Shown here: in pieces, positions 47,601-60,600 of the stretch
How the letters are laid out: every line of letters starts with the position of its first letter
How positions within the stretch are numbered: the stretch's first letter is position 1
From: Capra hircus
Taxonomy: Eukaryota; Chordata; Mammalia; Artiodactyla; Bovidae
Length of the DNA: 64,000 nucleotides
Direction: 5' to 3'
Assembly (NCBI RefSeq): GCF_001704415.2
Contig: NC_030831.1
Coordinates: 45,554,134 to 45,618,133, forward strand
Position numbers and translations under genes: made by a program
The notes under the pieces: generated by a model
Told to the model about the DNA's origin: nothing
Seen by the model: the letters and a program-made list of their open reading frames with translations, nothing else
Databases searched by the model: none

Positions 47601-50600
47601 CCTGTCTGCTTTGGTTGCCACGCCAACCAGCGGCCCGGCAGGGAAGCACAGGCTCAACCCTGCTGATGACTCTGCCTATCTCTTTCAGATAAACCCCTGG
47701 CCTTCCAGTTCACAGACTGGGTTCTGAGGGGGGCCGCTCAGGTGATGTTTGCCAACAACCCTCTCAGCGGGTTCGTCATCTTCATAGGGCTCCTGATCCA
47801 GAATCCCTGGTGGACAATTACGGGAGGTCTGGGGACCGTGGTGTCAACTTTAACTGCCCTCATCTTGAGCCAGGACAGGTGAGTTCCTCTCTGTGAGGGT
47901 CTTGGTTTCTCGGAGTAGAAAGGTGGCGAAGCAATTACTTGAGTGACCACCCAACTGTACCCTAGTATCAGCCAACCAGTTTCCTGAGAATCACCTTTGA
48001 ACATGTCACTGGAGTTCTTCACACAGTGTGCTCACAGCAAGTGACAGCACCAGGCTCCATTTGACTGTAGAGCCTTCTGGAAACATTCCCTCAAAGGCAG
48101 GTGCAGCTGTTCTTCCTTCATGGAGCCTACAATGCAGTTGAGAGAGATACAACTAACACACAAGAAATGTCTCTGAGTAATACTAGGCAGTATACATACT
48201 GGAGAGTTCAGAGCAGGCAGACATCTCTACGTGTTGGGAAGGCTAGAGAGGGCAGCCTTGAACTAGTAGTGCTGATGTGGGAGAGTGGAAGGCCAGCAGG
48301 CAAGAGGGTAGTGCTGGGGTGGTTTAGAGAAGGGAACAAGCAGGAGCCAGAAAGCACAGTGGGAGGTGGGGGGAGCGGCCAGCTCTGCACCAGGGGCCAC
48401 AAATTCCAGTAACAAGAGGTAGCATTTTGTTGAACTGACCTTTGCCATAAGTTATGGTTCCCAAACTTTCCTGATGGCCAGAATCACCTGGAGTGATTGC
48501 TAAGAAATGTAGTTTCTCACTTCCCCCCAATTCTCCCTCCTTCCCAGAGATGTTCCCTTTCAGCGGATCTGGATATGGGGGTGGTGTTTTAAATAAGATT
48601 CTCCTGGGTGCTTCTGATGACCAGAGAGGTTTAGGAAAGCCTATGACCTCAATTTTTTTTTTTTTGGGGGGTCACAAATCCATTCACATATCATGAATGG
48701 TCAGCAGTTTAAAAAAAATTTTTTTAATTAAAATAACAGCATCAAATAAAACAGATTAGAGTGATCCATACATAGTAAAGGTAAAGTATTATTTTGTGAA
48801 ATTTTTGTTTCAATCATGTTGTGTGTGTGTGAGAGAGAGAGAGAGAGAAACTGGGTCATACTATGAAATACATTCCTTCCTTACTGTGGAGCACTGTCAA
48901 AAAGATTGAAAAATACCTTTTTGCCTTGTTACCTGTGGTTCTTCCTGTGACTTCACAAAGCAGACAGTGAAGGTAAAAGCGTTCACATTTTGCAAGTGAG
49001 AGAAAGGAGGCTGGGAGTTGCTGACGCACGGTGCCATGGCCAATGGGCGGCAGGGCTCAGATTTAGACACGTGGCTGCTCCCGCTGGCACATGGACAGAG
49101 TGGACAGCAGAGCCAGAGGCCCCCGGTGACCCCAGAGCCTGGGGAACAATCCAAGCTGCTTGTGTTGTAACCAGTGCCACACTCCTCCAGCCACCCGACA
49201 TTCCAGCTCCACCAAGACACACGCCAGCTCTAAGCTCGAAGGCCATTCCAGGTCAGATGGATGAGAGGCTGAATTCTTCGGGGTGAAGTTCTGGCGAGTG
49301 ACAGGAGAAATGCACTCCAGCCAGGATCTGTGTCTTGGCGTCTAGCACTGGGCTCCCTATTCCTTGCTGCCACTTACCTAAAGCCTCCCAGCAGCTGACA
49401 CATAACTGGCCTCTGGCAGGATCAGCTCTTGTCCTTTCTGCTCCGTCATTGTTTGCCAAAAATCCCCTGAGGTGAATTCTGTCTAGCCAACCTACAGGTC
49501 ATCTTCAAGAAGCCCAGGTTCCTTCCTGATCTGACAGTTTGATTCTCCCCCTTCCCTGCTGACCATAATCCACTGGAAAACTTGCCAAGTCATTCAAAGA
49601 GTTGCTCCATGGATTTTTTTGCTCCCAATTTTACAAGGGAAACACACACCTTGCCTGCCTAATCTTCCCAGTTGTCCTGATTAAGAATCTAAGACAAGAG
49701 TGCATTAGATTAAAAACCCAATCCCTCAGCCGGATTCCAAAGCCTTCTCTGACAGGCCTCACCCAACCTACTACCCAACATCACACTCTTCCCAGCTGAG
49801 AACTTTTGCTTCTGCCTATCTAATCCTGTTGTTGTCGTTCAGTCACTAAACTCATTTCCTACTCTCTGTGACCCCATGGACTGCAGCCCACCAGGGGTCT
49901 CTGTCCTTCACTGTCTCCCAGAGTTTGCTCAAATTCATGTCCACTGAGCTGGTGATGCTTTCTAACCATCATCCTCTGTCGCCCCCTTCTCCTTTTGCCC
50001 TCAGTCTTTCCCAGCATCAGGGTCTTTTCCAATGAGTCAGCTCTTCGAATCAGATGGCCAAAGCATTGGATCTTCAGATTCAACACCAGTCCTTCCAGTG
50101 AATATTCAGGGTTGATCTCCTTTAGGATTGACTGGTTTGATCTCTTCGCCGTCCAAGGGTCTTTGGTGCTTTGTCTTCTTTACATCTATACCTGATGTAC
50201 ATGTACATCTCACATCTGTACAGGACTACTGGAAACCACAGTTTTGACTATATGGACCTTTGTTGCAAGCTGATTTCTCTGCTCTTTAATAAGTTTGTCA
50301 TATCTTTCCTTCTGGCAAGCAAGCTTCTTTTCATTTCATGGTTGCAGTCATGAAAGTGATTGGAAAGGGCAGTCCACAGTGATTTTGGAGACCAAGAAAA
50401 TAAAATCTTACACTGCTTCTACTTTTTCCCCTTCTATTTGCCACAAAGTGATGGAACCAGATGCCATGATCTTAGTTTTTTGAATGCTGAGTTTTAAGCC
50501 AGCCTTTTCACTCTCCTCTTTCACCCTCATCAAGAGGCTCTTTAGTTCCTCTTCACTTTCTGCCATTCGAGTGGTATCATCTGCATATCTGAGGTTGTTG

Positions 50601-53600
50601 ATATTTCTACCAGCAATCTTAATTTCAGCTTGTGATTCATCCAGCCCAGCATTTCACATGATGCACTCTGCATATAAGTTAAATAAGCAAGGTGACAATA
50701 TACATACTTGTCATTCTCCTTTCCCAATTTTGACCCAGTCAGTTTTCCGTATCCAGTTCTAACTGTTTCTTCTTGACCCTCATACAGGTTTCTCAGGAGA
50801 TAAGTAAGGTGGTCTAGTACTCCCATCTCTTTAAGAATTCTTCATATTTTGTTGTGATCCATAGTCAAAGTCTAGCATAATCAATGAAGCGGAAGTAGAT
50901 GTTTTTCTGGCACTCCCTTGCTTTCTTCATGATCCACCGAACGTTGGCAATTTGATCTCCGATTCCTCTGCCTTTTCTAAATCCAACCTGTACATCTGGA
51001 AGTTCTCAGTCAACATGCTGCTGAAGCCTAACTTAGAGGATTTTGAGCATAGCCATCCTAACCTGTGAAGCGAGCACCATAGCACAGCAGTGGGAACATT
51101 CTTTGGTGTTGCCCTTTGGGCTTGGAATGAAAACTGACCTCTTCCAGTCCCGTGGCCTCGGCTGAGTTTTCCAAATTTGCTGGCATATTTAGTGCAGCAC
51201 TTTAATAGCATCATCTTTTAGTATTTTAAACAGCTCAGCTAGAATTCCATCACTTCTAGTAGCTTAGCCTCTTGATGAAAGTGAAAGAAGAGAGTGAAAA
51301 AGTTGGCTTAAAGCTCAACATTCAGAAAACAAAGACCATGGCATCCAGTCCCATCACTTCATGGGAAATAGATAGGGAAACAGTGGAAACAGTGTCAGAC
51401 TTTATTTTGGGGGGCTCCAAAATCACTGCAAATGGTGACTGCAGCCATGAAATTAAAAGACACTTACTTCTTGGAAGAAAAGTTATGACCAATCTAGATA
51501 GCATATTCAAAAGCAGAGGCATTACTTTGCCGACTAAGGTCCATCTAGTCAAGGCTATGGTTTTTCCAGTGGTCATATATGGATGTGAGTGGGACTATGA
51601 AGAAGGCTGAGCACCGAAGAATTGATGCTTTTGAACTGTGATGTTGGAGAAGACTCTTGAGAGCCCCTTGGACTGCAAGGAGATCCAACCAGTCCATTCT
51701 GAAGGAAATCAGCCCTGGGATTTCTTTGGAAGGAATGATGCTAAAGCTGAAACTCCAGTACTTTGGCCACCTCATGCAAAGAGTTGACTCATTGGAAAAG
51801 ACTCTGATGCTGGGAGGGACTGTGGGCAGGAGGAGAAGGGGATGACAGAGGATGAGATGGCTGGATGGCATCACGGACTCGATGGACGTGAGTGTGAGTG
51901 AACTCCGGGAGTTGGTGATGGACAGGGAGGCCTGGCGTGCTGCAATTCACGGGGTCGCAAAGAGTCGGACACGACTGAGAGACTGAACTGAACTGTTCTT
52001 AGTTCTTCCTAAGGCCCACTTGGCTTCACACTCCAGAATGTTTGGCTCTAGGTGAGTGACCACACCGTCATGGTTATCCAGATCGTTAAGACCTTCCTCC
52101 TGTAGTTCTGCTGCGTATTCTTGCCACCTGTTGTGAATCTCTTCTGCTTCTGTTAGGTCCTCCTTTGTGGTGCCCTTCCTTATATGAAATATTTCCTTGA
52201 TATCTCTGGTTCTCTTGAAGAAATCTCCAGTCTTTCCCATTCTATTTTTTTCCTCTATTTCTTTGCATTGTTCATTTAAGAAGCCCTTCTTATCTCTCCT
52301 TGCTGTTCTCTGGAACTCTGCATTCAGTTTGGTATATCTTTCCATATCCCCCTTGTCTTTTGCTTCTCTTCTTTTTTCAACTATTTGTAAAGCCTCCTCA
52401 GACACCACTTTGCCTTCTTGCATTTCTTTTTCTTAGGTTTTGGTCACTGCCTCCTGAATGATGTTACAAACCTCTGTTCATAGTTCTTCAGGCACTCTGT
52501 TTACCAAATCTAATCCCTAGAATCTATTTCATCACCTCCACTGTAAAATCTAATTCTACTTCCTGCAAATCCCTCCTCCTCCAGGGAGCCACCCCTGACT
52601 CTCCCAGTGCTCTCTGAACCCTCCTTTCTCTTTGAACAATCACAGAATATACCCCCATACCATATGGGATGGTTCTCTGCTTTCTGAGTCTGCTCTCACT
52701 GGCTATGTTGAGAACAAGAATTCCATCTCAGATGTTCCATATTCCACCACAGTGTCTAGCAAAGACTCCAACTTCATTTCTGGAAGGTCAGTGACATGTT
52801 CTACACTAAGGCTCTGAGCACCCTACATGACATCCATACACACATCATTCTGAGAAGCCCCAGCTTCACCACGGTCCCCAGAAAAGTACTGATGTAGCTG
52901 CATATTCTAGTCATGACCTCCACCACTCCCCTCCACAATGCCTACCAGCCTATCCCCACTCCCCCCTACACCCCTTCTCCCTGTCCACCACTCCTTCTTC
53001 CCTGCACGCTCACGCCCCAATCCTGACTTCTCCTACCCCACCCCCACTAGTCCAAGAAGGCACTTAACCACTGCAGCCTCAAGTTCAGAAGCACTGATGC
53101 CCCAGAGTCCTGGAGGAATGTGGTTCTAGTGAAGGTCTTTGGGGGCATTGAGATTGAACCTAATTTTATATTTTTGATGGTCAAGGTAGGGATGTAAGGT
53201 GATGGGGTTCCTTTTGACAATCAAACCAGAAGCCACCAAAGTTTTGGTACAGAAGGGTCCAGGGAGAGGACTTGCCATGGGGAAGGGCAACTGTGGAGGC
53301 AGCCCTTAGATGCCCCCCTAATTTTATCTCCCCTGAGTTCCTTTATTTGATTCCCGCTGTTCCTATACACACTCCTGCCAATATGGGTCAATGGTCTCTG
53401 CTCAGTTTTCCCAAATCAGCTGTTATTAAAACTAAAAGAGGACTAAATTCTAACATGGAACAGAAATGAGGAAATACAGAGAAAATGCAAACACCCTTAA
53501 AGATAATGATTTTTTTTTTCCCAAAACATAGGTTTCTCAGGTAGTTATTCTAGTCCTGAGGAGATTCTGAACTCCAATGGTCTTTCCTCTTGCCCTGTTC

Positions 53601-54561
53601 TTTCTCAGCCCCCTGCCTGCTCCCAGGAGCAGCTAAAGACTCAGCTGTCCTGAATCCCATACAAGTGTCCCCACACAAGTGCCCCATGTTCAGCTTCTCT
53701 TGTTGGAAACTTGATACGCTTGCCCACCCTCTCCCCTGCCCCCCACTCCAGCTGAGCTGATCTCCTGCTCATTCCACAACTGGAGGTCCCCTGTTCTAGA
53801 CCTAAGCTGTGGCCTCTGCCAGGCAGGAGCCTCCTCTGGTCAGAGCACCCTTCCTCCATCACAGGACATGATGCTTCCAGATGCCTCTGCCTGTGAAACA
53901 GTCAGTACCTGGTAGGATTTAACATGCACTCACATCCATTCAACAACTCCTTGTACAGACACTGTTCACTGCTGTTGACACTCACGTCAGATGAGCGTTG
54001 GCCCCATGAAGCTTTCAGTGGAGGGCAGCGGAGACCACAGCATACAAATCTCATTCTCCGTGGGGGCTTTGCAATGCTATTTGCCCAGTCTCATCCCTTG
54101 CCCAGCAGAGCGATGGGAAGGGTCAAGGGCAGAGTTCACTCGGATCGGGGAGAGTTTGGGTGCACACAGGCGTCTCTGATGAGGCAGAAGGAGGCAAAGC
54201 TTGGATTCTAGGGCACCTCTGGTCCTCCTGCCATGCCGGGGGTGGGGAGGCACATGGGCCTCACAGAGGACACGCCTCATCAACTCTGAGGACAACCTCA
54301 GACAGGAGAAAGCATTCAATGTCAGAAAGTCACAGTGTCACACAGCACAGTCAAAACATACACTCTCCTCCCTGCCTCCCTTCTTCTTCCTCCTGCCCTG
54401 TCTCTTTCACACACGCGTGTGCACGCACACACACATACACCTTCCTGGTGTCAGGTGTCTATTAGATTTCCCTCTATATCAAGGAGCCTAGATTGCCCTG
54501 GCTTGCGAAGGAGATCTTATACACAAAGTGCGTCATTTAATTCCAGATCAATGAGAGTAAT

Positions 54562-54600
<39 letters not shown>

Positions 54601-57600
54601 TCTAGAAAGATACTAGCAGCAGGGTGACTACCCAATACTCATCAAGTGAGCTGATCTTTTTCTGCGAGCACCAGGAATGGGCCAAGTGAGTGCCCCCAAA
54701 TTTACACGGTAACTGTGTTTTCACCCTCAGGGCTGCCATCGCCTCGGGTCTGCATGGGTACAACGGGATGCTGGTGGGAATGCTGATAGCCGTGTTCTCT
54801 GAGAAGCTAGACTACTACTGGTGGCTTCTGCTTCCCGTGACCCTCACAGCCATGTCCTGGTGAGGCCCCTCCTTCCTTCTGCTTCCTTACCTACAGGGAC
54901 CCAAGGCGTTGTGTCTGACACTGGCATGGGGCCCAGTGTCTTCTTCAAAGGCTGGCTTGTCTCCCAAGAGTCAGGAGTTCAGTTGTAACATGAGGGGGTC
55001 ATTTTGAGTTGGGAATAATAGGGACCTTTCAAAGGCTCTTTCTTTACTGTTTATGGCTGTGCTGGGTCTCTGCTGTACACGGGTCTCTACAGGCATGGTG
55101 AGAGGGGGCCACTCTTCCTTGCCATACGTGGGCTTCCACTGTGGCGGCTTTTCCTGTCGTAAAGCAGGCCCCTGAGTGTGTGGGCCTCAGCGGTCGTAGC
55201 ACAGGCTCAGTTGCCCCACAGCATGTGGAATCTTCCCAGACCCGGGATTGAACCCACGTCCCCCGCCTTGGCAGGTGAATTCTTAACCACTGAACCACCA
55301 GGGAAGCCCACCACATAAGTTTTACTGTGCTGATAAACTCCTCTTTATGATAGGCTTCCTAATGAGGGCTAACACTTACCAAGTATTTTCTAAGTGCCTG
55401 GCACAGTGCTACGCAAGGGAGGACTATTACTGTCCCCAGTTTACAGAAGGGCAAGGAAGGCACGCAGAAGCTGCGCAACCTACCCCAGATGATAAACCCA
55501 GAGTCCGCACTATTCAGCTCCAGGCTACATGGGAATCGTCTATCCAGCAGCCTAACCAAGACCCAAAAGCTGAAATTTCACTTCTAACAAAATCAGAGAG
55601 CTTGTTTGGGACAAAATATCTCTGTTTAAAGCATAGAATCTTTGAGCAAGAAGCATCAGTTGAGGTCTTGCTGTTCAATCGCCTCATTTTTTCAAAATAA
55701 AACAGTCAAGATGAAGGGTGTTAGGAACAAACAGGCCGTTTACACACATGATGCCCAGTTCACTTGAACCTGCAGGAGTCTGTAGCATCACGCCCACCGC
55801 CGCTGGTCACTCCCACCGCCGCTGGTCACGCCCACTGCCACGCCCTGGCTGAGATCCTCAGGGGAGCCTGTGTCCCCCAGCCCCTGAGCTCTACAACTCT
55901 CCGACATGCCATGCCGTCTGATTTTTAACATCTTTCTCTGGTTTCAAAGTCGGGAGTTACTAAAACCCGTCAGTTTAATTTAGTTTAAGTGCCGTTCCAG
56001 CACTTTCCAGTAGTGTTTGGAAATAAATTAAGACATTAAGCATTCTGGGCAATTTACATTTCTTCTTAGGATTTCCTCCTTAATGTATCAAGACAAAATG
56101 CTAAGGCAGTCATTTCTGTGGTGATTTCCTTAATGCCCCCCACATGCCACGCTGCAGAAGGAGGAGGGCCTGTCTTTATTTGCATCCATTTGGTTTATAA
56201 CTGCAAAGATTAAGCCCCTAAGACACGGAGCGCTGGATGCCAGTGTCTGCAGTGTCCTCACCCTACCTTCACTTCCCAATTTAAAATGAAAAAACAAAAC
56301 GACAAAAAAAATTGAGCACCTCTACCCTGGCACTTCACTAATCCATTCATGCAGTCCTAGAAGCCAGTCCACAGGGCAGAGACTAGTAGTGCCAGAGTTC
56401 CCCAGCAAACTACAATTTGCTGAGGGCCTTCATTGTCCGGGGATTGTTCTAGATGGTGGGGACAGCTGTGACCAAGAGAAGGTCTGCCTCCTCTGGGAGC
56501 TTACATTCTTCTTGGCAAAGAAAGAAATACATTCATAAATAGTTCATTAAAAAGATCCTTTCAAGATGAGGTAAGTACTTTAAGGAAAGCAAAACGGGGC
56601 AAATGGGAAGGAGTGGTCCAGACTCGCACGGTCAGGGAAGGCCACTTTGCAGAGGGGATATTTAAACAGTCACCTAAACGACAAGAGTGTACCTGCCATT
56701 TGAAGTCGCAGGCAGAACCAGCAGCATGTGAAAAAATTCCAGCTAAAAAGCATGATGTGTTCAAGAAACAAGACCAGTGGGGCTGAAGCCCAGTGAATGA
56801 AGCAGGGGTGGCAGGAGGCGAGGGCAGAAGTAATGAGGGCCATGTTCCATGCACCACATGACTCCAGGGAGCCTTTTTATTAATTGAAATATTGTTGCTG
56901 TACAATGTTATGTAAGTTACAGGTGTGCAATATAGTGATTCACAATTTTTAAAGATTATATTCCACTTATAAATATTATAAGATATTGGTTATATTCCCT
57001 GTGTTGCAAATATATCCTTGTAGCTTACTTTGCACCTAATAGTTTCTACCTCTCCAGTAAGCCTTTCGATTTTTACTACAGCTGTGGTGAGAAGCAGTTA
57101 AGCAGACGAGTGGAAGGACGTGGATAAATTTAAACAAATCTCTCTCCTCGCAGTGTAGGGTGGATTCTAGCTGGAACAGGCGTGGATGCTGGAAGTGTAG
57201 TCAGGAGTCTGCTGCAATAACCCACAGAGGACAGAAATGTTTTGACTAGAGCCATGTCCATGAAGGCGATGAGAAGCGGCTAGGCTTAGGGTGTATTTTA
57301 AGGACGGTGAAGGCAACAGGACATTCTGGGAGGCTGTGGAGCGTGATGAGGCAGGGAGGAGAGAAGACTCAGTGTGCTCCTGTAATCTGCCTGAGAACTT
57401 GGGCTGATGGAAAAGGCAGGGAAAAAAAGCAAGCTGGTGGTGGGAGACAGGACACAAATCAAGAGTTCTGTTTGGACACATTAAACGTCAGTCTTCTGAC
57501 TAGAGATGCTGAGAAAGACATTGGATGTGCAAATGCGGAACTTAGTGATCTGGTCAAGATTAGAAAATAGTAGCATGTAGAAGATACTTCATCCTGGAGA

Positions 57601-60600
57601 CTAAAGACAGTCACGCAGAAAGAGAGTGTTCGAACAGAGAAGACCCAAGGCAGAGCTGTAGGATCCTCCAGCATTTAGATGTCTGGCAGAAGAGGGGAAG
57701 ACCCGCCAAAGGGGACTTGAGGAGCGCCTGCAGAAGCAACGAAGTGCAGTGTCGTTGTAGCGCTGACAGAAGGGTCTCAATCCCTGATGGAAGGGTTGAA
57801 GGTCCAACTGTCAAACGAAAGAGGCAGAGACTGACCATGGATTCAGCAAGAGAGATGGCATCTGTGAGCTGGAACAAGAGCCATTTCCATGGTGTGGGCA
57901 GAACATATACCTGATGGGAGTGGGTTCAGTAAAGAGGTGAAAGAGAAAGATTGGGGACAGCAGAGGTAGACTAGTCTTGAGTGTTGCTCTGCAGGAGGCA
58001 GAGAAATGGGGCAATAGCTGGAGCAGAAATCAGGTTAAAGGGGGAAGATCGTTATGTTAGAAGGCACTAGAGCACTCTGGCCTTCCCAGGTGGCTCAGTG
58101 GTAAAAAATTCAGCTGCAATGCAGGAGCACAGGAAACCCGGCTTCGGTCCCTGGGGAAGGAAGATCCCCTGGAGTAGGAAATGGCAACCCACACCAGTAT
58201 TCTTGCCTGGAAAATCCCACGGACAGAGGACCCTGGGGCGGGCTACAGTCCATGGGGTTGCAAAGAGCGGGACACGACTGAGCAAGTGGGCACACACACA
58301 CTAGAGCACGTTATGCATTTATGAGGGTGACCTGGAGAAAATGGAGAGGTTGAAGCTGCAAAAGAGAAAGGACAGAACTGCAGGAACCAAGACTTTGAGA
58401 CAGGCTGAATCCCAAGTACAGGAAAAAGAATTAGCCTGAGAAGAGAGCGGGAGCACTCCATTATACGAAAAGGCAGAGAGGCAGAGTGTGTGGGAACAAA
58501 GCAGTTGGAATATGATTCTTATGGTCAGGAAGATGAGGCATGTCTCATCTTGTCATTTCTGTTTTCTTAATGAAGTAAAGCAAGGTGGTCAGTGAAACTA
58601 AAGGGAGACAGAAAGCAAAGATTTGAGGAGAAAGGAGAAAATGTGAAATAGTTGTCTCAGCAAATTGGAAAGTTAATTTGCTAGGGATCTATAGTAGGGA
58701 TTAGGGCAGGCTTAAATGCCTGTTTGAGACTGATCATCCTTAATTAAAAGTTACCCAATCAACCGCATCACATGAGTTCGAGTTTGGCCCTGCAGCTGTA
58801 CACCTGTGCACCTGTGGGAGGCATAGGGCATTGGATGCCAGGCGATGGTCCTTTCAGAAGAAACTGAGACGAGGCAAGGTAAATTTCCTAGTGCTACTCA
58901 CTCAGCCTATAAGTGTAGGAGTTAGGATTTGCACCTCACTCCCTCTTTCTCCAAAATCGTGCTCTCTACAAGGAAGATGAAAAGAACACAGGACACAATC
59001 AACTGAAGGGTTCATTTTCACATGCTGGCTCCCAGAATAGTTCCAAGCGCTTGAGCTGAATTCAAGCCTGTGAGTTTCCTACGTCCATAGCAGCCTCCCC
59101 CTAGAAGGTTACTTCAAGCATATATTCTAAATGTTATCACAGCCCAGGAGACATCATAATGTACCTTATAATAACCCAAAGGCAACTCATGCCATTTTGT
59201 AAGGATTAGATTTTGTTTTCTTGGTTTAAGAAACAAAGAAATATGTTAATTATTTTATAAAGTTTCCTACTGAACACAAGTTATAAGACTTTTCAATTTT
59301 GTTTCCCAAAGATGTAGACTTATATTGAACACTGGCTTATATCCAGTCCCAGGTCAGTGGACCACTAGATTCTCAAGGGAGACAGGAATGACTGTGTGAA
59401 GGAAAGGGGAACAGTGAGTGGCCCAGTGAGCGGACTAGACAGCGTAGACCGAAGATTGATGACAGCAATTAATCTTTTCTCTCTTTCATCTCCAGCCCCG
59501 TCTTTTCTAGTGCTTTGAGTTCCATCTTCAGCAAGTGGGACCTCCCTGTCTTCACGTTGCCCTTCAACTTCGCCGTGACTCTGTACCTGGCAGCCACCGG
59601 CCACTACAACCTCTTCTTCCCCACGACGCTGGTGGAGCCTGTGTCTTCAGTGCCCAACATCACCTGGTCGGAGATTGAGATGCCCTTGGTAAGTCGCCAA
59701 CGGCAGGTGTGGGGGCAGCCTGTTTCCACTGCAGCCATCTCAGTCACCACTCTGTGGATTACTCAGGCTCTCAGCTTCTCTGCACCTCCAGTAAATGATG
59801 CATCTTAGCAGAGAGGAGCACAGGAAAGGGTCGCTGCCACCTCCACGTCTTCTTTCCATGACCCCCTACTGGAGACCGTACATGTGCCAGGCTTGTCATC
59901 AGACGCTGAGCATACACAGGAAATAGGACAACATCCCTGCCTTCAGGACACCTACCATCTGCCCAGGGCAACAGATGATAAACAAGGGTACAGATGAGAG
60001 TTAGGCTGGCAATACAGAATGGTGGCTTTGAGGGGAAAATATTAAACAAGATGAATAGGTAGGTGGAGGGTCACGGCACTGAAATAATATTTAAAATTAG
60101 GAATTTAAAGATATTAGCAATAGGAGAATTTCCTGGATGTTCAGTGATTAAGACTCCAAGCTTTCATTGCCAAGAGCCCAGGTTTGATCCCTGGTTAGGG
60201 AACTAAGATCCCACAAGCCATGAGGCATGCTCCCTCCCCCCGCCAAAAAAAAAAAAAGATATTATCAATAGAAGATGGGGGTAAATTTTTGTGTATTTTC
60301 CATTTCAGTGGCTCTCAAGCAGGAGTGATTTTTTTTTCCCTCTTAGGGACGGTGAATATCTACAGAAATGTTTTAAAAGTCAAAACTAGGTGGAATGTAC
60401 CGCTGGCCTCTAGTGAGTAGAGGCCAGGGATGCTACTGGACCTCCTACAATGCATGGCCTTCTCCCCACAGCAAAATTAACCAGCCCAAAATGTCAATAA
60501 TGTCAAAGCTGAGAAACCTTGCCTTATGTCCTGATAGCCACACATATACAAATGTATTTATTCTACTAATCTCTAGAAATCAGAGATAAAGGGATATAAT

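Larger units (their letters stand above)
56395..58560 (-). repeat. L2 LINE relic, antisense, about 1.7 kb
   Basis: Begins with the reversed L2 3' region (GGAGCTTACATTCTTCTTGG) and runs through GGAAGGCCACTTTGCAGAGG, GTGTTCAAGAAACAAGACC to RT-region phrases such as GGAGTGGGTTCAGTAAAGAG and GCAGAGAAATGGGGCAATAG. Read on the minus strand, the latter correspond to the L2 reverse-transcriptase core. No intact frame. Interrupted by L1 (56872-57055) and Bov-tA (58076-58298). Confidence 0.6.

Noticed and set aside
57450..58014. Minus-strand ORFs (for example 57611-57877) as a gene
   Set aside because: They are frames across a decayed L2 element in antisense; the L2 RT phrase is present but in broken frames.
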